From: Burkholderia cenocepacia
GTDB taxonomy: Bacteria > Pseudomonadota > Gammaproteobacteria > Burkholderiales > Burkholderiaceae
Direction of reading: 5' to 3'
DNA: 64,000 bases
Assembly (NCBI RefSeq): GCF_014211915.1
Contig: NZ_CP060040.1
Location: 186,001-250,000, forward strand
The position numbers and the translations under genes were made by a program. Below are positions 17,564-27,194 of the stretch, in pieces. Under the pieces are notes generated by a model, which saw nothing but the letters and a program-made list of their open reading frames with translations, did no database searches and was not told where the DNA came from. The stretch's first letter is position 1; every line of letters begins with the position of its first letter.

Positions 17564-18735
17564 AACGCCCGATGCGCCCGGTGGCGCTTGCCGTCGCGCT
17601 GACGACTTTCCTGTCAGCCTGTGCAACCGCGCCCGGCAACTACCTCGACTCGTCGAACCTGAAGGACGAAGGCCGGCAGGAAGCGGCCGAAACCTATCCG
17701 GTTCATTACATCGACGCCAAAGTGGTGATGGACCAGCTGCAGAAAGCGCAGGTCGATCATCCGCTGCCGCCCGGGCGCTATACCGATCCGTCGCAGTACA
17801 CGTATCGCGTCGGCCCGCAGGACATCCTCGGCGTCACCGTGTGGGACCACCCGGAGCTGACGACGCCGCAGGGCCAGTCGTTCTCGAGCGGCGGCAACAC
17901 GACGCAATCGGTCGCGGGCGCGCTGCAGCAGCCGTATACGACCGCGCTGCCGGGCCAGGCCGATCCGTACGGCCAGACGGTCGCCGCCGACGGCACGATC
18001 TTCTTCCCGTTCGTCGGCCGCATCCGCGTGGCGGGCAAGACGGTCGCGCAGATCCGCGACGAGATGGCGTCCAGCCTGTCGCGCTACGTGAAGAATCCGC
18101 AGCTCGACGTGCGCGTGCTGTCGTTCCGCAGCCAGAAGGTGCAGGTGACGGGCGAGGTCAAGCAGCCGGGCCCGCTCGCGGTGAGCGACGTGCCGCTCAC
18201 GCTCGTCGACGCGATCTCGCGTTCCGGCGGTTCGACCGCCGAGGCCGACCTGCAGCGCGTGCGTCTGACGCGCGACGGCAAGCTCTACACGCTCGACGCG
18301 AACGGCGTGCTCGATCGCGGCGAAGTGAAGCAGAACGTGATGCTGCAGCCGGGCGACATCGTCAACGTGCCGGACCGCAGCGACAGCCGCGTGTTCATCA
18401 TGGGCGAGGTCAAGACGCCGGTCACGGTGCCGATGCTCAAGGGCAAGCTGACCATCGCCGATGCGCTGACCGCGGGCGGCGGGATTCTCGACACCGACGC
18501 GAACCCGCGCAAGATCTATGTGATGCGCGGGATGCGCGACAACCCGACGAAGCCCGAGGTGTACCGCCTCGACATGACGCAGCCCGATGCGCTGATGCTG
18601 TCGAGCCGCTTCCCGCTTCAACCGCTCGACGTCGTCTACGTCAGCACGGCCGGTTCGGTGCAGTTCAACCGTGTGCTGCAGCAGGTGCTGCCGACGATCC
18701 AGACGATCTTCTACATGCGGCAAATCACGCGCTGA
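17557..18735 (+). CDS. bceE: Outer-membrane polysaccharide export lipoprotein (Wza-like)
   Basis: 392 residues from ATG 17557; an in-frame ATG at 17542 would add five residues and both lie inside bceD. A lipoprotein signal peptide ends in the lipobox LSAC (Cys22). The Poly_export domain follows from about residue 80 (YTYRVGPQDILGVTVWDHPE, then DGTIFFPFVGRIRVAGKTV), with two SLBB domains (KVQVTGEVKQPGPLAVSDVP, then RVFIMGEVKTPVTVPMLKGK). The C-terminal helix FNRVLQQVLPTIQTIFYM is the probable outer-membrane ring segment. It forms the octameric outer-membrane channel of the Wzx/Wzy export route with BceF as inner partner. Confidence 0.95.
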   Translation: MLKRPMRPVALAVALTTFLSACATAPGNYLDSSNLKDEGRQEAAETYPVHYIDAKVVMDQLQKAQVDHPLPPGRYTDPSQYTYRVGPQDILGVTVWDHPELTTPQGQSFSSGGNTTQSVAGALQQPYTTALPGQADPYGQTVAADGTIFFPFVGRIRVAGKTVAQIRDEMASSLSRYVKNPQLDVRVLSFRSQKVQVTGEVKQPGPLAVSDVPLTLVDAISRSGGSTAEADLQRVRLTRDGKLYTLDANGVLDRGEVKQNVMLQPGDIVNVPDRSDSRVFIMGEVKTPVTVPMLKGKLTIADALTAGGGILDTDANPRKIYVMRGMRDNPTKPEVYRLDMTQPDALMLSSRFPLQPLDVVYVSTAGSVQFNRVLQQVLPTIQTIFYMRQITR

Positions 18736-18785
18736 TAGTCCGCCGGGGCGGCGCCCGCCCCCCGGCACCACTCAAGCGGGAACGA

Positions 18786-21011
18786 ATGGTGAACACGCAA
18801 GCGAAACACTCCTACGCGGACCTGACCGCGAAAACCGAGGAAGAGGACGTCGTCCTCGGCCAGTTGCTCCAGGTCATCATGGACGACATCTGGCTGCTGC
18901 TCGGCATCGCGGTGACGGTCGTCGCGCTCGCCGGCCTCTACTGCTTCATCGCGAAGCCGGTCTACCAGGCGGACGTGCACGTGCGGGTCGAGGGCAACGA
19001 CAACACGTCGCAGGCGCTCACGCAGACGCAGACGGGCGCGTCGATCAACAGCGGCCCGCAGCAGGCACCGACCGACGCGGAAATCGAGATCATCAAGAGC
19101 CGCGGCGTCGTCACGCCGGTCGTCGAGCAGTTCAAGCTGAACTTCTCGGTCGCGCCGAAGACGCTGCCGGTGCTCGGCAGCCTCGCCGCGCGTCTCGCGA
19201 CGCCCGGCGAGCCGTCGCGGCCGTGGCTCGGCCTGAAGTCGTATGCGTGGGGCGGCGAAGTCGCCGACGTCGACTCGATCAGCGTCGTGCCGGCGCTCGA
19301 AGGCAAGAAGCTGACGCTGACGGCCGGCCCGAACGGCACCTATTCGCTGGTCGACGAGAACGGCACGCGGCTGCTGGCGGGCCGCGTCGGCGAATCGGCG
19401 CAGGGCGGCGGCGTGACGCTGCTCGTGCAGAAGCTCGTCGCGCGTCCCGGCACGCAGTTCACGGTGGTGCGCTACAACGATCTCGACGCGATCAGCGGCT
19501 TCCAGGCCGGCATCCAGGTGAGCGAGCAGGGCAAGCAGACGGGCGTCGTGCAGATCTCGCTCGAAGGCAAGGACCCGGACCAGACCGCCGCGATCGCGAA
19601 CGCGCTCGCGCAGTCGTACCTGAACCAGCACGTGGTCGCGAAGCAGGCGGAAGCGACCAAGATGCTCGACTTCCTGAAGGGCGAGGAGCCGCGCCTGAAG
19701 GCCGACCTCGAACGCGCGGAAGCCGCGCTCACGCAATACCAGCGCACGTCGGGCTCGATCAACGCGAGCGACGAGGCGAAGGTCTACCTCGAAGGCAGCG
19801 TGCAGTACGAACAGCAGATCGCCGCGCAGCGGCTGCAGCTTGCGTCGCTCGCGCAGCGCTTCACCGATTCGCATCCGATGGTGATCGCCGCGAAGCAGCA
19901 GCTCGCGGAGCTGCAGGGCGAGAAGGACAAGTTCAGCAACCGCTTCCGCAGCCTGCCGGCGACCGAGGTGAAGGCGGTCCAGCTCCAGCGCGACGCGAAG
20001 GTCGCCGAGGACATCTACGTGCTGCTGCTGAACCGCGTGCAGGAACTGTCGGTGCAGAAGGCCGGCACGGGCGGCAACATCCACCTGATCGATTCGGCGC
20101 TGCGTCCGGGCGCGCCGGTCAAGCCGAAGAAGGTGCTGATCCTGTCGGCCGCCGTGTTCCTCGGGCTGATCCTCGGCACGGGCGTCGTGTTCCTGCGCCG
20201 CAACCTGTTCCAGGGCATCGAGGACCCGGACCGCATCGAGCGCGCGTTCAACCTGCCGCTGTACGGGCTGGTGCCGCAAAGCGCCGAGCAGGTGAAGCTC
20301 GACGCGGCGGCGGAGAAGGGCGGCAGCCGTGCGCGGCCGATCCTCGCGAGCCTGCGTCCGAAGGACCTCAGCGTCGAGAGCATGCGCAGCCTGCGCACCG
20401 CGATGCAGTTCGCGATGATGGACGCGAAGAACCGCGTGATCGTGCTGACCGGCCCGACGCCGGGCATCGGCAAGAGCTTCCTGACGGTCAACCTCGCGGT
20501 GCTGCTCGCGCATTCGGGCAAGCGCGTGCTGCTGATCGACGCCGACATGCGCCGCGGGATGCTCGACCGCTATTTCGGTCTCACCGTGCAGCCGGGCCTG
20601 TCCGAGCTGCTGAGCGATCAGTCGCCGCTCGAGGAAGCGGTCCGCGAGACGCCGGTGCAGGGCCTGTCGTTCATCGCGGCCGGCACGCGCCCGCCGAACC
20701 CGTCGGAGCTGCTGATGTCGACGCGCCTGCCGCAATACCTCGAAGGGCTTGGCAAGCGCTACGACGTCGTGCTGATCGATTCGCCGCCGGTGCTGGCGGT
20801 GACCGACGCGACCATCATCGGCCGCATGGCCGGCTCGACGTTCCTCGTGTTGCGCTCGGGCATGCATACCGAAGGCGAGATCGCCGACGCGATCAAGCGC
20901 TTGCGTACCGCGGGCGTCGATCTGGAGGGCGGGATCTTCAATGGCGTGCCGCCGAAGGCGCGCGGCTACGGCCGCGGCTATGCGGCCGTGCACGAATACC
21001 TGAGCGCTTGA
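18786..21011 (+). CDS. bceF: Tyrosine autokinase / polysaccharide co-polymerase (Wzc-like BY-kinase)
   Basis: 741 residues, from ATG 18786. A Wzz domain lies between two membrane segments: the first near residue 38-60 (DIWLLLGIAVTVVALAGLYC) and the second near 450 (VLILSAAVFLGLILGTGVVF), with coiled-coil in the periplasmic part. The cytoplasmic kinase domain has Walker A at about 556 (GPTPGIGKSF), Walker A' at about 583 (LLIDADMRRG) and Walker B at about 663 (VVLIDSPP). The tail has a Tyr cluster (RGYGRGYAAVHEYLSA) for autophosphorylation. The length matches the described BceF of the cepacia complex. With BceD and BceE it controls polymer length and secretion. Confidence 0.96.
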   Translation: MVNTQAKHSYADLTAKTEEEDVVLGQLLQVIMDDIWLLLGIAVTVVALAGLYCFIAKPVYQADVHVRVEGNDNTSQALTQTQTGASINSGPQQAPTDAEIEIIKSRGVVTPVVEQFKLNFSVAPKTLPVLGSLAARLATPGEPSRPWLGLKSYAWGGEVADVDSISVVPALEGKKLTLTAGPNGTYSLVDENGTRLLAGRVGESAQGGGVTLLVQKLVARPGTQFTVVRYNDLDAISGFQAGIQVSEQGKQTGVVQISLEGKDPDQTAAIANALAQSYLNQHVVAKQAEATKMLDFLKGEEPRLKADLERAEAALTQYQRTSGSINASDEAKVYLEGSVQYEQQIAAQRLQLASLAQRFTDSHPMVIAAKQQLAELQGEKDKFSNRFRSLPATEVKAVQLQRDAKVAEDIYVLLLNRVQELSVQKAGTGGNIHLIDSALRPGAPVKPKKVLILSAAVFLGLILGTGVVFLRRNLFQGIEDPDRIERAFNLPLYGLVPQSAEQVKLDAAAEKGGSRARPILASLRPKDLSVESMRSLRTAMQFAMMDAKNRVIVLTGPTPGIGKSFLTVNLAVLLAHSGKRVLLIDADMRRGMLDRYFGLTVQPGLSELLSDQSPLEEAVRETPVQGLSFIAAGTRPPNPSELLMSTRLPQYLEGLGKRYDVVLIDSPPVLAVTDATIIGRMAGSTFLVLRSGMHTEGEIADAIKRLRTAGVDLEGGIFNGVPPKARGYGRGYAAVHEYLSA

Positions 21012-21070
21012 CCGCATTTCACGACACCGGGCCGGCGCGAGCGCCTGCCCGGCCGACTGGAGAATCCTTG

Positions 21071-22021
21071 ATGAAAATTTCCGTGCTCGTTCCGACCTAC
21101 CGGCGTCCCGCCGACCTCGCGCGCTGCCTGCTGGCGCTGCAGCGGCAGCAGCGGCTGCCCGACGAGGTGATCGTCGTCGCGCGCCCGGAGGACGACGCCA
21201 CGCACGAACGACTCGCCGATCCGGCGGTCGGCGGCGCGCTGCCGCTGCGCATCGTGCCGGTCGACGTGGGAGGGCAGGTCGCCGCGCTGAACAAGGGGCT
21301 CGACTCGGCGAACGGCGACATCGTCGCGATCACCGACGACGATGCGGCGCCGCGCCCCGACTGGCTCGCGCGCATCGAAGCCGTATTCCAGGCCGATCCG
21401 CGCGTGGGCGCGGTCGGCGGACGCGACTGGGTGCACGAGAAGGGCCGCCTGCTCGACGAATCGCGCGAGCTCGTCGGCCAGCTCACGCTGTCCGGCAAGA
21501 TCATCGGCAATCATCACCTCGGCGTGGGCGGCGCGCGCGAAGTCGACATGCTCAAGGGCGCAAACATGAGCTATCGCCGCGCGGCGATCGAACGGCTGCG
21601 CTTCGACACGCGGCTGCGCGGCGCCGGCGCGCAGATGCACAACGACATGGGCTTCAGCATGCAGGTGCAGCGCGAAGGCTGGAAGCTCGTCTACGACCCG
21701 GCGATCGCGGTCGATCATTTTCCGGCCGAGCGCTTCGACGACGACCGGCGCGATGCCGCGTCGCTGAACGCGATCAGCAACGGCGCGCACAACCTGCACC
21801 TGATCCTGCGCGAGCATCTGGCGCCGCTGCGGCGCGAGATCGCGTGGTGGTGGTGGGCGCTGGTCGGCACGCGCGTCTACCCGGGCTTCGCGCACCTGCT
21901 GCTGGCGCTGCCGACCGCGCGGCGCGCCCGCGTGCTCGCGCACTGGCGCGCGGTGCGCCGCGGCGCCCGCGATGCCCGTCGCACCAACCTTGCCCCCACC
22001 GTGCGGCGATGCCGCCGGTGA
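21071..22021 (+). CDS. bceG: Family 2 glycosyltransferase of the EPS cluster
   Basis: 316 residues beginning MKISVLVPTYRRPADLARCL, the GT-A opening of GT2 enzymes. The metal-binding DXD-type motif is AITDDDAAPRPDWLAR. A later stretch (HNDMGFSMQVQREGWKLVYD) resembles the acceptor and base region. There are no clear membrane segments, though the C-terminal region after WWWWALVGTRVYPGF is hydrophobic and may attach to the membrane. It adds one sugar to the lipid-linked repeat unit. Donor and linkage cannot be assigned from the sequence. Spacing of about 60 bp separates it from both neighbours in the operon. Confidence 0.9.
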   Translation: MKISVLVPTYRRPADLARCLLALQRQQRLPDEVIVVARPEDDATHERLADPAVGGALPLRIVPVDVGGQVAALNKGLDSANGDIVAITDDDAAPRPDWLARIEAVFQADPRVGAVGGRDWVHEKGRLLDESRELVGQLTLSGKIIGNHHLGVGGAREVDMLKGANMSYRRAAIERLRFDTRLRGAGAQMHNDMGFSMQVQREGWKLVYDPAIAVDHFPAERFDDDRRDAASLNAISNGAHNLHLILREHLAPLRREIAWWWWALVGTRVYPGFAHLLLALPTARRARVLAHWRAVRRGARDARRTNLAPTVRRCRR

Positions 22022-22072
22022 CGTCTTGAACGGCCTGCGCGCACCGCGCGCGGCCACATCCGGAGGGCTCGC

Positions 22073-23218
22073 ATGACCACGAAGGCTGCAACCAAAGTCC
22101 ACGTCCATCTGTTCTATGGCGCCGATCCGCGTACCTACCGGAAGGGCGACGACATCGGCTGCCTGTACGGCTATCACCACGCCGAATCCGACGAATTCCG
22201 GTTGACCTATTCGCAGGACGTCGGCGAGAACCGCGTCGTGAGCGTCGCGCGCCGCGCGCTGAAGGCGGCGCTCGGCTTCGACGTCGTGCATGCGTGGCGC
22301 AATCGCGCGGCGCTGCTCAATACCGACGTGATCTGGACGCACACCGAGCAGGAGCATCTGGCCGCCGCGCTGATCCTCAAGCTCGCCGGCGCGCAGGGCA
22401 AGCGCCCGCTGCTGCTTGCGCAGAGCGTGTGGCTGTTCGACAAGTGGGGCAGCTTCGGCGGCCCGCGCCGCTGGCTGTACCGCAAGCTGCTCGCGCGCGC
22501 CGACGCGCTGACCACGCTCGCCCGCGACAACGCCGACCTGTGCCGACGCTATCTCGGGCGCGAAGCCGAATTCGTCTATTACGGGCTCAACACGCAGGAT
22601 TTCCCGCCGGTCGAGCCGCGGCAATGGCAACCGAACCGGCCGCTGCGGATCGCGGCGATCGGCAACGACCGCGACCGCGACTGGCGCACGTTCCTCGCCG
22701 CGTTCGGCGGCGACGCACGCTACGAGGTGCGGCTCGCGACGCGCCGCCGCGTGCCGCGCGAGTGGCATGCGCCGAACGTGAAGATCGGCCCGGCGTCGGG
22801 GCTCGCGAAGCAGCACGAGCTGTACGTGTGGGCCGACGTGATCGTCGTGCCGCTGCGGCCGAATTTCCATGCATCGGGCATCACCGTGATGCTCGAGGCG
22901 GCGGCCGTCGGCAAGCCAATGATCGTGTCCGACGTGGGCGGCCTGAGCGACTATTTCCCGCACGATACGGCTGCCTATGTGCCGGCGTTCGACGCGCAGG
23001 CGATGCGCCAGGCCGCCGACCGCTTCGTCGCCGATCCGGCGGCGGCGCTCGACTGCGCGCGGGCCGCGGCTGCGTGCCTGCGCGAACGCGACCTGACCAC
23101 GCAGGCGTTCGCCGAGCAGCACGTGCGGATCACGCGCGACATGCTGCGCCGGCGCCGCACGCCCGCGGCGGCAGGCATGGCGATGCCGCTCGCCGATTCG
23201 CGTCCGTCGTCGCAGTGA
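22073..23218 (+). CDS. bceH: Glycosyltransferase (GT-B, family 4-like) of the EPS cluster
   Basis: 381 residues from the ATG after CGGAGGGCTCGC. The C-terminal half carries GT4-like features: NRPLRIAAIGNDRDRDWRTF, VWADVIVVPLRPNFHASGIT and MLEAAAVGKPMIVSDVGGLS, with the Glu of the EX7E-type motif. The N-terminal half is less typical. The name follows gene position in the bce cluster. It transfers one sugar during assembly of the cepacian repeat; the specificity is not visible. The stop is 10 bp before bceI. Confidence 0.88.
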   Translation: MTTKAATKVHVHLFYGADPRTYRKGDDIGCLYGYHHAESDEFRLTYSQDVGENRVVSVARRALKAALGFDVVHAWRNRAALLNTDVIWTHTEQEHLAAALILKLAGAQGKRPLLLAQSVWLFDKWGSFGGPRRWLYRKLLARADALTTLARDNADLCRRYLGREAEFVYYGLNTQDFPPVEPRQWQPNRPLRIAAIGNDRDRDWRTFLAAFGGDARYEVRLATRRRVPREWHAPNVKIGPASGLAKQHELYVWADVIVVPLRPNFHASGITVMLEAAAVGKPMIVSDVGGLSDYFPHDTAAYVPAFDAQAMRQAADRFVADPAAALDCARAAAACLRERDLTTQAFAEQHVRITRDMLRRRRTPAAAGMAMPLADSRPSSQ

Positions 23219-23228
23219 GCGCGGATCG

Positions 23229-24695
23229 ATGAGTACGATTGCCGCCGAACGCGCGCCGTCGCGCGCCCGCAGCTGGTTCGCCGAGCCGAAGCACTGGGCC
23301 GGGCAGGCCGGGCTGTGGGCATTGACCGCCGCGCTGATCGCCATCCACCAGGGCAAGGTGCTGACGCTCGCGTTCCCGGTGCTGGCCATCGGGGTCGGCG
23401 TCTGGCTGTATTTCAAGAGCCCGGCGCGCTACGTGGGCTTCATGTGGTGGGTGTGGTTCCTGAGCCCGGAAGTGCGGCGCCTGGCCGACTGGTCGAAGGG
23501 CGCGTTCACGCCGACGAGTTTGATCCAGGTCGCGCCGCTCGCGGTGACGATGATCGCCGGCCTGGGGCTCGTCAGGCATTACCGCGTGCTCGCGCAGCGG
23601 CGCGGGATTCCGGTGCTGCTGATCCTGTTCGGGCTCGTGTATGCGTACCTGGTCGGGATCGTGTCGAGCGGCGTGATGGCCGCGACCTACGACCTCGCGA
23701 ACTGGCTGTACCCGATCCTGATCGGCTTTCACATCATGGTGAACGCGCGCAACTATCCGGAGTATCGCGACGTGCTGCTGTCCACCTTCATGTGGGGCAT
23801 GCTGGTGATGGGTCTGTACGGCGTCGTGCAGTATTTCGTGATGCCGCAGTGGGACGTGCTGTGGATGGTCGGCTCGCAGATGGGCTCGCAGGGCGAGCCG
23901 GTGCCGTACGGCGTGCGCGTGTTCAGCACGATGAATTCGTCCGGGCCGTTCGCGTTCGCGATGATGGGCGCGCTGGTGTTCGTGCTGGTCGCGCCGCAGA
24001 AGATCCGCTGGTTCGCGGGCGCGGCCGGTTTCGTGTCGTTCGCGCTGTGTCTCGTGCGCTCGACCTGGGGCGGCTGGGTGATCGCGCTCGCGATCCAGCT
24101 CGTGCAATCGAGCAACCGCGTGCGGATGCGGATTCTGATCAGCGGCGTCGTGCTGGTCGGGCTGTGCGTGCCGCTCCTGACCGTCGGGCCGGTGGCCGAC
24201 CGGCTCGGCGCGCGCCTGCAGTCGATCACGAACCTGAAGGACGACCGCAGCTACGACGACCGCAACAAGTTCTACGCGACCTTCGCGCAGACGGCGTTTA
24301 CCGACGTCGCCGGCGAAGGAATGGGCGCGACCGGCGCGTCCACGAAGCTGTCGAGCGACAGCGGCGAGCTCGGCAAGTACGGCAGCTTCGACAGCGGCGT
24401 GATGAACGTGCCGTTCGTGCTCGGCTGGCCCGGCACGCTGCTGTATCTCGCCGGCGTCGTGATGCTGTTCGGCCGCACGCTGCGCGCGGCGTTCAAGCTG
24501 CGCAAGGACAAGTTCGTCGGCGCGTGCCTGAGCCTGTGCCTGTCGACCTTCGCGATGCTCGTGTTCACGAACTCGCTGATCGGCACCGGCGGCCTGCTGA
24601 TGTTCACAGCCATTTTTTCGATACTTGCCGCGGCGCACTGGCAGAAGGCGCAACGCCTGCTGGCCGCCGCGCGTTCACGGGGAGGCGACCATTGA
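23229..24695 (+). CDS. bceI: Polysaccharide polymerase (Wzy/O-antigen ligase-like membrane protein)
   Basis: 488 residues with ten or more hydrophobic segments (for example WALTAALIAIHQGKVLTLAF and LLMFTAIFSILAAAHW). A large periplasmic-type loop near residues 330-410 contains LKDDRSYDDRNKFYATFAQT and GEGMGATGAS. This topology and the Wzy_C-like loop fit the O-antigen ligase/polymerase family (PF04932). In this cluster it should join lipid-linked repeat units into the polymer on the periplasmic side. Wzy proteins are poorly conserved, so the call depends on both topology and position. Its TGA overlaps the TTG start of bceJ. Confidence 0.9.
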   Translation: MSTIAAERAPSRARSWFAEPKHWAGQAGLWALTAALIAIHQGKVLTLAFPVLAIGVGVWLYFKSPARYVGFMWWVWFLSPEVRRLADWSKGAFTPTSLIQVAPLAVTMIAGLGLVRHYRVLAQRRGIPVLLILFGLVYAYLVGIVSSGVMAATYDLANWLYPILIGFHIMVNARNYPEYRDVLLSTFMWGMLVMGLYGVVQYFVMPQWDVLWMVGSQMGSQGEPVPYGVRVFSTMNSSGPFAFAMMGALVFVLVAPQKIRWFAGAAGFVSFALCLVRSTWGGWVIALAIQLVQSSNRVRMRILISGVVLVGLCVPLLTVGPVADRLGARLQSITNLKDDRSYDDRNKFYATFAQTAFTDVAGEGMGATGASTKLSSDSGELGKYGSFDSGVMNVPFVLGWPGTLLYLAGVVMLFGRTLRAAFKLRKDKFVGACLSLCLSTFAMLVFTNSLIGTGGLLMFTAIFSILAAAHWQKAQRLLAAARSRGGDH

Positions 24696-25876
24696 GAATC
24701 GCGATCGTCACGCACGTCGTGCGACATAACGACGGGCAGGGCCGCGTCAATTACGAAATTGCGCGCGCGGCGCTGGCCGAGAACTACGAGGTCACGCTGG
24801 TCGCGTCGCATGTCGCGCCCGAACTGCTGGCCGACCCGCGCGTGCGCTGGGTGCCGGTGAAGGTCGGCGGCTTCTGGCCGTCGAATCTCGTCAAGCAGCA
24901 GGTGTTCGCGCTGAAAAGCGCGGCGTGGCTGCGCGCGCACCGTAGCGAATACGACGTACTGCACGTGAACGGCTTCATCTCGTGGATCAAGGCCGACGTC
25001 AATACCGCGCACTTCGTGCACGGTGGCTGGTTCAAGAGTCCGTACTATCCGTTCGGGCCCACCAAGGGGCTGTGGTCGGCTTACCAGTACGTCTACACGC
25101 GCGTGAATACCGTGCTCGAGCGCTGGGCGTACAAGCGTTCGCGCGCGATCACCGCCGTGTCGCAGAAGGTGGCCGACGAGATCGCCGGGCTCGGCATCGA
25201 CAGCCGCAAGATCAGCGTGATCTACAACGGCGTCGACGGCAGCGCGTTCGCCGGCGCGCAGGCCGATCGCGCGGCGTTCAAGCTGCCGGACGACGCGTTC
25301 CTGCTGCTGTTCGTCGGCGACCTGCGCACGCCGCGCAAGAACCTCGGCACCGTGCTGAAGGCGCTGACGAAGCTGCCCGCCAACGTGCATCTGGCGGTGG
25401 CAGGCTACTTGCCCGGCAGCCCGTATCCGGAAGAGGCGCGCGCGCTCGGCATCGATTCGCGCGTGCATTTCCTCGGGCTCGTGAAGAACATGCCGACGCT
25501 GATGCGCTCGGTCGACGCGTATGTCTTTCCGTCGCGCTACGAAGCGATGAGCCTGTCGCTGCTGGAGGCGATGGCGGCCGGGCTGCCGGTCGTCACCGCG
25601 CGCACGGCGGGCGGCGCGGAAATCATCACGCGCGAATGCGGGATCGTGCTGGAGGACCCGGACGATCCGGCCGCACTCGCGCAGGCGATCGGCGCGCTCG
25701 CGGCGTCGCGCGACACCTGTCGCGCGATGGGCGACGCGGCCCGCGAACTGATGACCCGTTTCGGCTGGGCGCACATGGGCGCCCAGTACGTCGCGCTTTA
25801 CCGGCGCATCGGCCAACCCACGCAGCCGTCCGCCTTCGAGCGGGTCGAGCATGCAATCACGCAGGAGCAACCGTGA
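24692..25876 (+). CDS. bceJ: Family 4 glycosyltransferase of the EPS cluster
   Basis: 394 residues, from a TTG start (24692-24694) preceded by a strong GGGGAGG site and overlapping the bceI stop. No ATG suits, as the first conserved residues are LRIAIVTHVVRHNDGQG. GT4 motifs are AITAVSQKVADEIAGLGI, ISVIYNGVDG, FLLLFVGDLRTPRKNLGTVL and YVFPSRYEAMSLSLLEAMAA, which gives the EX7E pair. The enzyme uses a nucleotide sugar donor with retention; donor identity is not visible. The end overlaps the bceK start by one base, so translation of bceI-J-K is coupled. Confidence 0.92.
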   Translation: MRIAIVTHVVRHNDGQGRVNYEIARAALAENYEVTLVASHVAPELLADPRVRWVPVKVGGFWPSNLVKQQVFALKSAAWLRAHRSEYDVLHVNGFISWIKADVNTAHFVHGGWFKSPYYPFGPTKGLWSAYQYVYTRVNTVLERWAYKRSRAITAVSQKVADEIAGLGIDSRKISVIYNGVDGSAFAGAQADRAAFKLPDDAFLLLFVGDLRTPRKNLGTVLKALTKLPANVHLAVAGYLPGSPYPEEARALGIDSRVHFLGLVKNMPTLMRSVDAYVFPSRYEAMSLSLLEAMAAGLPVVTARTAGGAEIITRECGIVLEDPDDPAALAQAIGALAASRDTCRAMGDAARELMTRFGWAHMGAQYVALYRRIGQPTQPSAFERVEHAITQEQP

Positions 25877-27042
25877 TGTCCCACTCTTCCCGGCCGATCA
25901 AATCGTTGCAGATCGGCATGCACTGGTTTCCCGAACGCGCGGGCGGCCTCGACCGGATGTACTACTCGCTCGTCGGCGCGCTGCCCGGCGCGGGCGTCGA
26001 GGTGCGCGGGCTCGTGGCCGGTTCGCCGAAGGTCGCCGACGACACGGGCGGGGCGATCCAGGGTTTCGGTCCCGCGTCGGAGCCGCTCGCGCGCCGGATG
26101 CTCGCCGCGCGGCGCGCGTTGCGCGACGAGATTCGCAGCGCGCGGCCGGACGTGATTTCGTCGCACTTCGCGCTGTACACGTTCCCGGGCCTCGACGTGA
26201 CGCGCGGGATTCCGCAGGTGTCGCACTTCCAGGGGCCGTGGGCCGACGAAAGCCAGGTCGAGGGCGCCGCGTCGCTCGGGCAGCGCGCGAAGCGCTATCT
26301 CGAACAAGCGGTGTATACGCGCTCGTCGCGGCTGATCGTGCTGTCGCAGGCGTTCGGCCAGATCCTGACGAACCGGTACGGGATCGATCCGTCGCGCGTG
26401 CGCGTGATTCCCGGCTGCGTCGATACCGCGCAGTTCGACACGCCGCTCACGCCCGCCGAGGCGCGGCACAAGCTGCAACTGCCGCAGGACCGGCCGATCG
26501 TGCTGGCCGTGCGCCGGCTCGTGCGGCGCATGGGACTGGAGGACCTGATCGATGCGATCGGCGTCGTCAAGCGCCGTCACCCGGACGTGCTGCTGCTGAT
26601 CGCCGGCAAGGGCAAGATCGGCGAGGAACTGCAGCAGCGCATCGACGAAGCCGGGCTGCAGGACAACGTGAAGCTGCTCGGCTTCGTGCCCGACCATCAT
26701 CTCGCGGCGCTGTACCGCGCGGCGACGGTCAGTGTCGTGCCGACGGTCGCGCTCGAGGGCTTCGGCTTGATCACCGTCGAATCGCTGGCGTCCGGCACGC
26801 CGGTGCTGGTCACGCCGGTCGGCGGGTTGCCGGAGGCGGTCGCCGGGTTGTCGAGCGATCTCGTGCTGCCGTCGACGGGCGCCGATGCAATTGCCGAAGG
26901 GCTCGGCGGCGCGCTGTCGGGTGCGATCGCGCTGCCCGACGAGGCCGCATGCAAGCGCTATGCGCGCGAGCATTTCGACAATGCGGTGATCGCGCGGCGC
27001 GTGGCCGGCGTGTACGAAGAGGCGATTCAGGCGGCAGGCTGA
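25876..27042 (+). CDS. bceK: Family 4 glycosyltransferase of the EPS cluster, last gene
   Basis: 388 residues, from ATG 25876 that shares its A with the bceJ stop; an in-frame GTG directly before is an alternative. GT4 features are LQIGMHWFPERAGGLDRMYY, SRLIVLSQAFGQILTNRYGI, VRVIPGCVDTAQF, PIVLAVRRLVRRMGLEDLID, LLLIAGKGKIGEELQ and SVVPTVALEGFGLITVESLA (EX7E). It is the last of the plus-strand run; no flippase (Wzx), acetyltransferase or GDP-rhamnose gene is seen here. In cepacia strains those lie in a second cluster, bce-II, elsewhere. Confidence 0.92.
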   Translation: MSHSSRPIKSLQIGMHWFPERAGGLDRMYYSLVGALPGAGVEVRGLVAGSPKVADDTGGAIQGFGPASEPLARRMLAARRALRDEIRSARPDVISSHFALYTFPGLDVTRGIPQVSHFQGPWADESQVEGAASLGQRAKRYLEQAVYTRSSRLIVLSQAFGQILTNRYGIDPSRVRVIPGCVDTAQFDTPLTPAEARHKLQLPQDRPIVLAVRRLVRRMGLEDLIDAIGVVKRRHPDVLLLIAGKGKIGEELQQRIDEAGLQDNVKLLGFVPDHHLAALYRAATVSVVPTVALEGFGLITVESLASGTPVLVTPVGGLPEAVAGLSSDLVLPSTGADAIAEGLGGALSGAIALPDEAACKRYAREHFDNAVIARRVAGVYEEAIQAAG

Positions 27043-27194
27043 ACGTTCGCGGCGCGCACCGTGTGCGTCGAACCGCAGCGGGACCGCAGTGGAACCGAAA
27101 GCCCGATCGGCGCGCGTGCGTGGCCGGTTCGCGGGCCGGCCGCCAGCAGAGGGCGGCCTGGCGTTTCCCGTTCGATCTGCACGGCCGACGCGTC

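Noticed and set aside
18711..21017. A 768-codon open frame antisense to bceF
   Set aside because: It lies exactly opposite a well supported gene, has no recognisable domain, and is very rich in Arg and His. Long antisense frames are expected in DNA with this GC content and codon bias.
20978..23416. An 812-codon open frame antisense to bceG and bceH
   Set aside because: It crosses two known genes on the other strand, shows no domain and has the composition of a shadow frame.
12241..27042. The EPS cluster as a previously unknown polysaccharide system
   Set aside because: Gene order and family content match the known cepacian bce-I cluster.
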